A stretch of DNA of 32,797 bases, taken from Brachionus koreanus. Taxonomy: Eukaryota; Rotifera; Eurotatoria; Ploima; Brachionidae. The stretch lies in the NCBI GenBank assembly GCA_016987375.1, contig PJRA01000473.1, forward strand, positions 1,450,267-1,483,063, written 5' to 3'. Positions 1 through 9,625 of this stretch are shown here, in pieces. Under the pieces are notes generated by a model. That model did no database searches. It worked only from the letters and a program-made list of their open reading frames with translations, and was not told the DNA's origin. A program made the position numbers and the translations under genes. Every line of letters begins with the position of its first letter. Positions within the stretch are counted from its first letter, which is position 1.

Positions 1-183
1 AATGACCAGATCAAGAACATTATCGCCGAAAGTAGGTTCAATAACAAACTGATGCAAAAAACAATCATTTAGTACTTCTAAAAACTCTTCACTTGCCTTC
101 CATCCACTCCCCAGCACAGTTCCGCCATCAACTTCCCATTTGATTGCGGGATAATTAAAATATTTCAATTATCCCGCAATCAA
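1..183 (-). pseudogene. Non-LTR retrotransposon endonuclease fragment
   Basis: The minus strand reads, without a stop from about 183 down to 1, a segment ending in ...EPTFGDNVLDLVI and beginning FNYPAIKW. This matches the AP-endonuclease region of Jockey/CR1-type LINEs, where a GDFNYP motif is followed by a D-x-FL-x-Q-x-V-x-EPT-x-G-x-N-x-LDLV block. The frame runs off the left window edge. On its 5' side the homology stops at an inverted duplication (140-183), so the copy is truncated there. The family assignment is by motif memory. The fragment is not expected to be functional. Confidence 0.75.
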
Positions 184-212
184 TTAATATATATTTATCA
201 TATATATTAATG
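140..212. repeat. Two adjacent hairpins at the LINE break
   Basis: Positions 140-156 and 167-183 form a perfect 17-bp inverted repeat (arm core GATTGCGGGATAATT) around a 10-nt loop. It is followed directly by a second AT palindrome at about 183-211 (ATTAATATATA / TATATATTAAT). The right arm of the first hairpin is the NYPAI coding part of the endonuclease fragment, so the left arm is an inverted copy of that coding sequence. Confidence 0.85.
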
Positions 213-319
213 ACATCCCTTAATGGAAAAAGAAACAAAATAAATCATGAATACTCTCAACTTTTTGCATATTACCTCGTTAATCAAATTTAATTTTTAA
301 CTAATTTTTAATCTCCTTG

Positions 320-600
320 TTGAAGAAATTAAAGAACGTAGCAATACACGGCTAAATCTAATAATTAAATTGCTGTCAAACAAAAAGTGGGGTCTTAATC
401 AAAAAACGCTAGGAAACATCTATAAATCTTTAGACGGATTAATCTTAGACTTCTTTTCCTTGCTTGGATTCATTTTCAGAAGAAAATATCAAAGAATTAC
501 AAGCAATTCAGAATAAATTTATAAGATCTTTAATCTGATTAAAATATGATACTCCCTTAAATACTTCAGGTGTTTCGGAAAACATATCGACCAGCTAATT
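320..600 (+). pseudogene. LINE reverse-transcriptase C-terminal remnant
   Basis: Translated pieces in shifting frames read KKWGLNQKTLGNIYKSL, then PCLDSFSEENIKELQAIQN, then LKYDTP. They match, block for block, the better preserved copy at 8167-8390 (MGSKTKTLGNLYKSL, PCLNSFSETNIKKIQVIQN, LNHDTPSN). In LINEs this region follows the reverse-transcriptase catalytic domain. Frameshifts and at least one stop (after IRSLI) show that it is dead. It is the same family as the 7885-8700 copy, but older or more damaged. Confidence 0.8.
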
Positions 601-1193
601 TTTTAATAAAAATATGCATAACTATTGATGAAAATATTGATAAATTTTTTTTTTATTTGTAACGGAATATCTTCTAAAGATTAATTTAATTTAAAATTTT
701 TTACAGTTTTTGCCATTCTAGTACCCTTCTTACCATCAATTTTTATTTGCTCATTTTGTTTATTTCTCAAGGCTCTATAGGATAACAAATAAAGCAGAAA
801 AAAACCTGGTGAAACTTTTGAGCGAAAATTCTCGTAATTCTTAAGCTTTCAAGTTAAAAATTTTTTCGAATCTCATATTCTTGAAATTGAATTACTGGTA
901 AAAAAAAAAGGAATAAATTATTTGGAAATATATTACCATATAAAAATTACAACTGATTATGATTTTCAGTGATCTAAAATTTCATGGAAAGTTTTTAATA
1001 AATACTGGTCTGATGTAATTAAAGCTGATTTTTTAGTTGCAATAAAATATATTTTATGCGTAATATTATAAACTACATTTAAATTTACTAATTATATATT
1101 ACAACATAATATATTATAATAGTTTGTTTGAAAAAATAAATTAATAATAATTTTTAGATATCATTTTAATTTGAAAACAGGTTGAAAAATATA
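601..1193. other. Intergenic and MCU 5' flank
   Basis: AT-rich sequence without a recognisable gene. Just before MCU, TTTTTAG at 1151-1157 and ACAG at 1177-1180 look like splice acceptors. The MCU 5' UTR may therefore start at a cis- or trans-spliced exon boundary. No TATA or other promoter motif stands out from the AT background. Confidence 0.5.
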
Positions 1194-2198
1194 ATGCTAT
1201 ATTTTATAAGAAATAATCTTAGGGCTAATCATCTTTTTTTAAGAAAATTTAGTGAAACATTGATACCAGTTAATTATAAGAAGTCAATAGCTACCGATAA
1301 TGACAAAAATTTATATAAAAATACTTCTAACAGTATAAATGTGAATCCTAACGGAACCATTAAATTAGTGCTTCATTTACCTGCTAGAAAAGAAAATTGT
1401 GAATTCACGCTTAAATTTCTTAATGATGATATCGAAAGTCTAGCGGACAAAATTAAACAAGAAGATAAATCAATTGAAAAAATTGTTTTTTATAGCAATG
1501 GTAAGCATAAATAGAAATAAAAAAATTTATCTTTTATTTTAGAAGGAAACCGAATTTCGAAATCAACACCAATTCGATCTATAATTTTCAGTGAATTCAA
1601 AATTAATATAAACGATGAAGTCTATTTTTTTAGACCACCTGAATCACTCTCAAAATCATCTGATGAAAATTTAAAGTATTTAGTTCAAAATGAACTTGAT
1701 CAAGTTCGTGAGCTGGTATCAAAACTTTATCTTCATTTAAATATTGACCAATATGAAGTTGAAAAAGAGAAAAAAATTTTAGATGAAATTGAAATTTTAA
1801 AATATGAATTGGAGCCTTTAGAAAATAAAAGACAAGAATTAGAATTTAGCGCCAAAAAACATACAAATAGGATGATTTGGTTAGGATTGGGTTTAATGTC
1901 AATGCAAGCAGGAATTTTAGCAAGATTAACATGGTTTGACTATTCATGGGATATAGTTGAACCTATTAGTTATTTTGTCTCATATTCTGCTGTGATTGGA
2001 GTGTATGCATATTATGTTCTTACAAGAAAAGAATACGGATATGAATCGGCTAGCGATAGGATATTTCTGAGACATTTTCATAAGAATGCTATAAAAAAAG
2101 ACTTGGATATAAATAAATACAACATATTAAAGAATAACATCAGCACACTAGAAAATGATTTGAAAACAATCAGAAGATTAAATTCTGCTGCAAAATAA
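1194..2198 (+). CDS. MCU: Mitochondrial calcium uniporter pore subunit
   Basis: Two exons (1194-1500, 1543-2198) joined over a 42-bp GTAAGC...TTTTAG intron encode 320 residues; human MCU has 351. The basic, acid-poor N-terminus (MLYFIRNNLRANHLFLRKF) fits a mitochondrial targeting peptide. An N-terminal matrix domain and a coiled coil (about 145-210) precede two membrane segments (about 213-231 and 245-263). Between them lies the selectivity motif WDIVEP (238-243), with the DxxE acids D239 and E242. The region ILARLTWFDYSWD keeps R230 and an acidic residue (D235) where the dominant-negative paralogue MCUB carries W and V, so this should be a conducting MCU subunit of the inner membrane. The ATG at 1194 was chosen because translation upstream of it has no other ATG. 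AATAAA lies at 2240-2245. Confidence 0.95.
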
Positions 2199-2239
2199 AA
2201 CCAAATATTTTTAAATTTTTTTAATTATAATTATAAATC

Positions 2240-2245
2240 AATAAA
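2240..2245 (+). terminator. Poly(A) signal AATAAA of MCU
   Basis: AATAAA starts 42 nt after the MCU stop codon, in AT-rich 3' flank. The spacing is normal for a short invertebrate 3' UTR. Chance occurrence in such AT-rich DNA is frequent. Confidence 0.5.
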
Positions 2246-2976
2246 ATGCTTAAGATTTTATTTATTTTTTTTTAATCTTAATTAAAATAATAATTTAATT
2301 TAAAAAATTAACACATGCTAAAATATCAACGATATCAATAATCAGACAAGGCTAAAAGTTCATGTTTCTTTAAGCGTTCGATATTTTAGATTTTGCCATC
2401 TTTATAATACTAAAATTAAAGTTGATGCGATTGATAATAGTCATTTTATTATTTTAAAATAAACAAAATTGAATGCTATTCAAAATGTTATAATTCTTTG
2501 TTCATTTAATTCTAAAAATTTGTAAAATGAAGACTTTAAATGAAAATTTTGAAATTTCTAGTGTTAACAATAGAACGCATAGCAAATATATAGAAGTAGT
2601 AGTACAATGTTAACAGTCTCCTGACTGAGTGCCAAATTCACACAGGACAGCATTTCATAACAATATAATGACTTTCTATCTTTGTTCACAACTATTTGTA
2701 TAAGATACTTTTTTTTTTTACAATGGTTGTACTAGAGAAAAAACCGTTGTTTAATAGCGCATAATTTAACTCTCCAAAAATGTTATAAAAGTAAAATTCA
2801 TACTCTCTAACTGAGAGTATTCTTTTTAAATTAGAATTTTAAAATTTCAAAATCTTTGAATTATTGAAGAGTTAAAAGCAATATAACAAAAATAAAACTA
2901 AATTTTTATTTCGAAAGAAAGTCTATTACAAAGAAAAAAAATGTGATTATTTATATATTTAGAAATATTTATAAAA
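2246..2976. other. Intergenic, no gene seen
   Basis: Between MCU and the MULE remnant there is no supportable coding frame. The only structure noticed is a small hairpin at 2800-2820 (ATACTCTC, 5-nt loop, GAGAGTAT). The stretch 2590-2680 is less AT-rich than its surroundings but matches nothing I recognise. Confidence 0.5.
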
Positions 2977-3575
2977 GGGATAAATTTAAACGATCTCTTT
3001 AATTACTTAAATGATCTCCACAAATTTTTGATCACTTAATTTAATTATTTTTTATACCTTAAAAGAATTAAATTATCTCTTTTAGTGACTTCAGGTACCT
3101 AATCAACTTCATTAATAATATCCTTATCAGTCGTTTCAACTCTTTTAAACAACATTGATGAGCATGATCATGATGAAATTAACTCAAATATAAATAAGAA
3201 TGGTATCAACAAAGAAACAAAAGAAGAAATAAAGAAGCTTTTAAAATTAAATTGTATGCCAAAAAATATTATATCAACTTTAAACGAATTATAAGCGACA
3301 AATTCAAATATCACTATTCCAAAAGAAGTCCAGCTTTATAACTATATTCAACAAATAAGAAAAGCTGATGGACCTAGAATGAATTTTTCGGATTTAAGCA
3401 AATGGTGTAATTCAAATTCAAATTTCTGTTATCATTTTTATTAAATTAGAAGATCATTTTATTTATTTTTTAGAGATCATTTAATTATTTTAAGGTATAA
3501 AAAATAATTAAATTAAGTGATAAAAAATTTTTGGAGATCATTTAAGTAATCATAGAGATCGTTTAAATTTATCCC
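2977..3575 (+). mobile_element. MULE-type DNA transposon remnant with long TIRs
   Basis: Inverted repeats of about 105 bp bound the element: 2977-3082 and 3471-3575, with outer ends GGGATAAATTTAAACGATCT and its complement, only a few mismatches. Inside, a plus-strand frame (about 3103-3444, one in-frame TAA at 3292-3294) reads DEHDHDEINSNINKN, then KEEIKKLLKLNCMPKNII, then IQQIRKADGPRMNFSDLSKW. A His-x-His segment followed by a basic helix resembles the region upstream of the catalytic core in Mutator-like transposases. The DDE core is absent, so this is an internally deleted, non-autonomous copy. I see no clear target-site duplication in the flanks. Confidence 0.75.
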
Positions 3576-3663
3576 ATAGTTTATTCAAAATAAGGAAATA
3601 AAATTTATGAAAAACTTAAATATCAAAAAATGTTCACATGAGGTTTGAATTGTTCAAATTAAA

Positions 3664-6600
3664 TTAATTCTCATTTGACTTTTCGTTATGTGATTTGTTC
3701 AGTAATTTTCCAGCGGTTGAATTTATGAATTCATTGATGAAAAAATCTGGTTCACCTGCTTCATAACGTCTTCCTAGATCAAAAAGATTTATAACTGACA
3801 ACTTTAAATTAATAATCATTAATTTTATTAATTATTTAATTATTGTATGTACCGTCGGTTTAGATGGTAAGGGTGGTAATTGAAAAATCGAAGGCGGCTG
3901 TGTTAATCTTATATTAGTGCCTGAAGAATGAAAATATTGTCTAGCTCTTGGATTAAAAACATTATTGTCCGATTTAAAGGGCATAAAAACAGCAGGAAGA
4001 CAAAAATCATCCAGTACTTTTTCGTTGGCATTACTTGTATCTAGTCTATGCTGAACCGCCATTTGTTGTTCAATTACTGAAGCCTCATGACTTACATATT
4101 TTTCGATCAATTCTTTCTGATGAAGATAACTTTTATGATTAAATTGTTTCAAACGTTGATAAAACTAAATTACAAAATAAAGTTAGATCAGTTTAAAAAA
4201 CAGGCAATTACTCCATCTTGCATTTCTTTATTCCAAAGTATTTTTTTATCGGATAAATCCTTTTGTGATGGTAATAAGTTATTATTTGCATTCCTGGCTT
4301 TTGTTTTTTCATTTGTTGAATTCCTAAATAATCTATTACATTTTAAAAGTAGTAAAAATGGTATTCCCTTCAAAAAAAGTGGAAAAAATCGTTGTAGAAT
4401 AAATTATCATGAAAACACAATAAAATAAAAGTAGAGAAAGAGGTTTAAATTAATATCTAATGATTTAGGGAATACGAATTTAAGAAGAAAAATATACAGT
4501 TTTTTCTTATTTTGTTCAATGTTTTGAAAATCAGTTTTTTTCATTTTGAAATCATTTAAATTATTGTCTTTTATTTCATTTAATGACTTCAATTTTATCA
4601 ATTCATTTTCAAGCTGGTTAATTACAATTTTTAATCCATCAATTTTCATTCTTAGAAAAATTTTAGAAAAATTTTATAAAAGATATAAAATTAATTTAAT
4701 TACTGGTATTCTTCATGAATTTCACTAATCTTTTGATTTTGAATCAAATTAAACTCTTGACTTTCATCAATTACACTTTTTGCTGATTTAGGCAATTGGT
4801 CTACGCTTTCAACTTGAATCGGAGAAGATGCTGTTTCTTTTTTTTGTTTAGATTCTAATAATTCTTGGATTTCGTTTTTATTCAGTTTTTCAATATTTAA
4901 TCCTGTTAAATCTTCTATTAATTCATTCAATGATTGAGTATTTGTTTTTTTATCTAAATTAAGCATATTTTTCTTACGTACCCAGAAAAACATTAAAGGT
5001 AATTTGCATATAATTTCACTAGATTTTAAATTTTTATTTCTATACATATCAAAAGTAAATGGAGATCGCTTAGAAAAAATTCCGTAATTATTTATCGATT
5101 CATCCGTTAATTGATTTTGATTTAATAGTTCTAACGAAGTAAAATTTTTGAAATCATTAGTAGGTTTATGTCGATCATCAATTTCAAATTCGATATTATC
5201 TTTATGATATAAAATAGGTAAATCTAAAGTGTGAACATCATCTAATTGAAGAAATGAGTATCCAGTTAATTCACTATCATCTAATCCAGTTAGCTGAATT
5301 TCAATTTTATCATCTAATGTGGTGCCAAGAGCTTCTTTTTTTAAAGAATAGTCGTTTACTTGAAATACGAAATCTTCATATTTATTTAGATCAACTTTAC
5401 GATCTGATTCTTCTTTGTTTTTTTCGATTTCAATTTCTTAATTTTAATTTTTTCAAATGCCACTAAGACACAAAATTATTTATTTCTTACTTGAATTTTT
5501 TGATTTTATATTTTTTGTGCTAGATTTGTTATCAACAATAACCACTTTCTACAAAAAATTATAACAGTTTATCAAAAATATAATGAAATAAACAAATAAA
5601 TATTCACTTTAATTATATCAAAAGTATTTGAATGTTGAGTTTGATTTCCTAATTTTATTTGAAATTTTATTTTCTTGTTGTAATGTTCAGCAGGTTTATA
5701 TAATCTGATGATAAAAAATCTTGTAAATTCTGGCTCGCCTGTCCAAATACTCTTGTCTGACATTTCAGCCTCAGTTTGAACGCAAGAATCGAAGACTGGT
5801 TTCTTGAATGCGTAAATTATTTAATGTTTGTATGGAAAAAAAAATATTTTAAAAAACTTTCTCTTTTTCCCTATCTTTTTTGCCAAACTCTGAGCTTTCT
5901 TGAGAAAAAAAATCTTGAATACTGTCAATTTCATTTATATAGTTCTTAAAATTTGAAAAAAATTAAATATAATTAAAATATAAATAATTTTTTGAATTAA
6001 TCAATAACCTCTTCGCTGTGTTTTTTTTTCAATTCTTCACTCATATTTGAATCTTTTAATTCTAAAATTAAATCGCTTTCAAATTTTCCTTCATTGATTG
6101 TTTTTTGATGTTCATTGGATTCCACTTCATTTGATTTGGAATATTCCATACTATTTCGTAAAATATTGTGTTCAAAATTTTCTGTGTAATCTTTTTTTAG
6201 CCATTTTTTTAGCTCTTCTTTGCCCAAATTTGCTTGTTTTCTAAAGTTTTCGATTTGAAATCTCCATCTTCGACCATGTCCTTTGGATTCACTTAGTTTA
6301 ATAAATAATTTTTCCCAATTTAAAACTCTTTTTTCTCTTGCTATAAGTTTAGTATTTTTTTCGACAATCGCAAGCCTTTTTATCGCTAAATTCAATAATT
6401 GTTTCTTATTTTCGTACATGTCATGAATTCTCTTAAGAACCACACCATTCTTTTCCCAGGAAGATGAATAAATTTTAACTAGCCTTAGAATCTCATTTAT
6501 GGGTGTATTGATGTCTGAAAAAGAACGATATATTTTACTAAATATAACAGTTAGTCGGAATAGAAGAGGTGGTGGTAAATAATGCATCAAAAGTTCGTCT

Positions 6601-6764
6601 TTGAATTTAAGAAGCTCTTGCATTGCAATTTGCATTTCAGAAAAGCTTGTTTGACATGTTTCAGCAAGAACATCAAATTTAGCAGAGGAATCTATATGTC
6701 CTTTCATTTTTTTATCATTTAAGAAGTTAGTTTCTTTTTCGAAATCCTCTTTTAGAGATTCCAT
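3664..6764 (-). CDS. Unrecognised coiled-coil protein, nine exons
   Basis: Exons in transcript order are 6764-6009, 5944-5858, 5802-5608, 5548-5491, 5436-4704, 4650-4498, 4323-4212, 4164-3853 and 3801-3664. All junctions keep frame and use GT/AG, giving about 847 residues. I do not recognise the family. The N-terminal 250 residues are helical and charged, with a conserved-looking block around KRVLNWEKLF and GHGRRWRFQIENF. A middle segment beginning SIWTGEPEFTRFFIIRL could be a beta-rich domain. A coiled coil follows (EIHEEYQMKIDGLKIVINQL). The C-terminus holds NPRARQYFHSSGTNIRLTQP and PPSIFQLPPLP. There is no signal peptide or membrane segment. The style recalls axonemal or ciliary scaffold proteins, a weak guess. 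The ATG at 6764 is the first in frame, but an upstream exon is possible (ATAATAG just before it). The intron 4497-4324 (174 bp) is the least certain. Confidence 0.78.
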
Positions 6765-7884
6765 ACCAACATCTATTATAAAAAATTTTAAGAATCCAAA
6801 AATTTAAAAGGAAAACCTTATTTTTAATAATCAAAATTTAATCTTATTTAGAGGTAAATATAATCTCAATATAGTATCAAATTCATAAATTCTATCCTAA
6901 TTATATTTAATCAAAAGGTTTTCGCTTAAATCAATTATTTTGATAAATTACTTCTTTGTTCGTTATTCATATTGTATTAATAGAAAGAGTTTTTTTCTTA
7001 TTTTGAAAATATAGTTGTGGATAATTTATAAAAAATAGTTGTTTCAAATTTTTATGTAACTAAGTTACCTTGATTATATGCTTCTCAAAAAAATTCTCAA
7101 AACATAAAGTATATAATTAAATTGAAAATTAAATAGACTTTGTTAAAAATATTATGCTTAACACTTTTAAACCAAATAAGGAAAATTTTTCAAAAATAGG
7201 AAATTATTATTTCGTTTTTATTTCAAAAGAATTCGAAAAAATATTTTCATCTTAATTACCTTAATTCCAAACCGAAAGACTCATTAAGATTGATGTCTTC
7301 TTTAGTTTCTCAAAAATTTTTTGAAAATATTTATTATATCTTCATCATTTGAAAAGCTTTTTAATTATAAGCAAAATCAAATAAACAATTCAAAATATTA
7401 GAATCTTAATAAGATATTTGAAAATTTTGCATTTGTGTATTTATTTAAATAATAATTTATCTATTAAAATACTATTCTATAGAGGATAATAAAATAAATG
7501 ACATATATGTGTTTGTGAATGGTAAATAAATAAGAAGACTGGATTAATTAAAATCTGACATAAATATTGGTATCCAAATAGCCTTAAAACTGAATTTATT
7601 TTTTGAATTAAATTTAAGTTTTCGATTGATACATTATAACAGAAAAAATTTAAATTAGTTCTGGAAATGCAACTTGGTGAAGCATTCTTAGTTGTTATAC
7701 TTCTGTTAAATTCTAGTAGATTTTAGTAAAAACAATTTTTTGATTTATCAAAGATTTGTGCATCATTAGCAATTTTTGAGTGTTGATGCAACCATGTACG
7801 TTGCATCGTATTGCATTTACAGTGGTAGTTTATGTTTGTTCTTTTGTACTTAAATTTCCTTATATTTTTTTTATCTTTCAATTA
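6765..7884. other. Intergenic, no gene seen
   Basis: About 1.1 kb of AT-rich sequence upstream of the coiled-coil gene, with stops in all frames. It presumably includes that gene's promoter, but no motif can be singled out. A short hairpin (GATGCAAC, 7-nt loop, GTTGCATC) lies at 7785-7807. Confidence 0.5.
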
Positions 7885-8700
7885 TTTTTTAAGAGACTCT
7901 ATAAATTCAGCAATGTTAACATAAATTGAATGAAATGACATTCCAAAAAGAAACAAAACAAACTGTCTTTTTGTAGATGATTTGGCTACTTTTTTTATTT
8001 TCAAAAAGTTAGGAAATCTTGAAAACACGATCAATAAGTATTTAAACGAATTTGAAAAATGGCTTTTCAAATGGAAAATGAAAATTTCTATTGATAGAAT
8101 CATATTGAATAATCAAAATTAAAAGAACGCTGTAATTCAAGGCTAAATATAATAAAATATCTCTCAAATAGGAAATGGGGTCTAAAACCAAAACACTAGG
8201 CAATCTTTACAAATCTTTGATAGGATCAATCTTGAACTATTCTTTTCCTTGTTTAAATTCATTCTCAGAAACTAACATCAAAAAAATACAAGTTATTCAA
8301 AATTCAGCAGTTCGATCTATTCTGAAGCTGAATCATGATACTCCCTCCAATATTATGCACCAAGAGGCCTTTAATAAACTTAAACTACTAACAGTTTAAA
8401 ATCGACTCTTTCAAATCGAGTTGAGTGAGAGATATGTCAGGACAGGATTGAAACACTCTGTTCCACTGGTCGTCAGACTGGTGGAAAAATATAGAGAAGG
8501 TTTCGAATCAAGATTCATCGAATATCCTACTCCATTGTGTAATTGCAACCTAACAATTTCTTCTTTTTTCCCTGAACTACCAAATATTTAAACTTCTAGA
8601 TATATCAACAGATCGTTTTTTTAAATATTTTTATTTTTTTTTATTTATTTATATTCTGAAGGAGCGTTAGCTCGATACAGATAAACAAATAAATAAAAAT
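7885..8700 (+). mobile_element. LINE 3' half with RT box and tail
   Basis: A plus-strand frame reads TNCLFVDDLATFFIFKKLG, in which FVDD is the reverse-transcriptase catalytic box, then NEFEKWLFKWKMKIS. A damaged stretch near 8110-8165 follows. Then comes MGSKTKTLGNLYKSLIGSIL through LKLLTV, an in-frame TAA at 8397-8399, and continuing homology ERYVRTGLKHSVPLVVRLVE to a natural-looking stop at 8589-8591. Downstream is an AT-rich 3' UTR with a GAGC-GTTA-GCTC hairpin (8662-8673) and a tail of ATAAACAAATAAATAA type. The order matches Jockey/CR1-like non-LTR elements. The 5' part, including the endonuclease, is missing. One stop and the 5' truncation make it a dead copy, though fairly recent compared with the one at 320-600. 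Confidence 0.88.
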
Positions 8701-8916
8701 AATAAATTGCGTATTCGTCGTAAACAGAGTTTGTTTTGCGATTAGATTGAATTTCTTCCATCTATCTCTTCAGCATCATTATCAGTATTATCAAGTTGAC
8801 TGATAAGAGTACAGAAGTTGAGAAAGCTTTAGACATTTTTTATTTTATTAAAATTTAGTTCTGATTATTTTTTATTTGTAAGTATAATTCAAGGAATTAA
8901 ATACCTCATTCTCTAG

Positions 8917-9183
8917 TTCGATTGTGCTACACCATAAGTTAAGAAACGCATTTTAACCTTAGTTTAAGCATCATCAAGACTCAATTTTAAAGTAAAATAA
9001 TTTTTCAATTTTTCATTTCTTAACTTTTGGTGCTGCATCAAATGCAAAATTCAAAAAAACAAACTTTTAAAAAAATTACAAAAATCATTTTTTTGAAAGT
9101 AAATAATATCATAGCATCGGCGAGATGTACTTTGTTGCATGGTCCAAAGGTGTGTTTTAACTTATGGTGCAGCATAATCGAAT
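8917..9183. mobile_element. MITE-like inverted-repeat element
   Basis: Positions 8917-8947 (core CACCATAAGTTAA, preceded by TTCGATTGTGCT) reappear inverted at 9151-9183 with a few mismatches, about 200 bp apart. A CCTCATT motif lies just outside each arm. A partial third copy of the core (TTAACTTTTGGTGCTGCATC) lies inside at about 9020-9042. No coding frame is present. The structure fits a small non-autonomous DNA transposon or a folded repeat. I could not identify the superfamily or a clear target duplication. Confidence 0.6.
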
Positions 9184-9625
9184 GAGGAAATACGGTAAAT
9201 TAGCTCTTTTATGATGAATATCTACTTCATAAAACAATTATCTACATTTAAATAAAAACATTTTTTGAATATCATTTTTATCTTGTAACAAAAATTATTT
9301 ATCTACTATTTAATTTATCTCTTTTTTAAAATAAAATAATATACTAAAAAAAGTATTTATATATTAATGAAAAACTATGCCTTTTTTTGATTATTCATTT
9401 TTTTCACTCATATATATTATTTTGAATTAATTTGTATACAAATGTATTTTTGGTTTTCATCAATAGTCAGACAATTAATATATTTTAAAAATTTAATATT
9501 ATTTAAAAAGAAAAATACCAAATAAATTCATCAATTTCGATTTTTATTTTCATCAAAAAATTTTTTTTAATCTGACTTAAGATTTTTAAAATTTACAAAC
9601 ACTTTTCTTTTCCTTTTTTCTTTAA
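9184..9625. other. SF3B3 3' flank
   Basis: AT-rich, no gene. On the minus strand, AATAAA (plus TTTATT at 9543-9548) lies about 80 nt after the SF3B3 stop and is a plausible polyadenylation signal. Confidence 0.45.

Noticed and set aside
4087..4428. Plus-strand frames within the coiled-coil gene (also 4546-4728 and 5254-5466)
   Set aside because: They are antisense shadows of exons that splice coherently on the minus strand.
7882..8103. Minus-strand frame of 73 codons
   Set aside because: The plus strand here encodes the LINE reverse-transcriptase FVDD box; the minus frame is its shadow.
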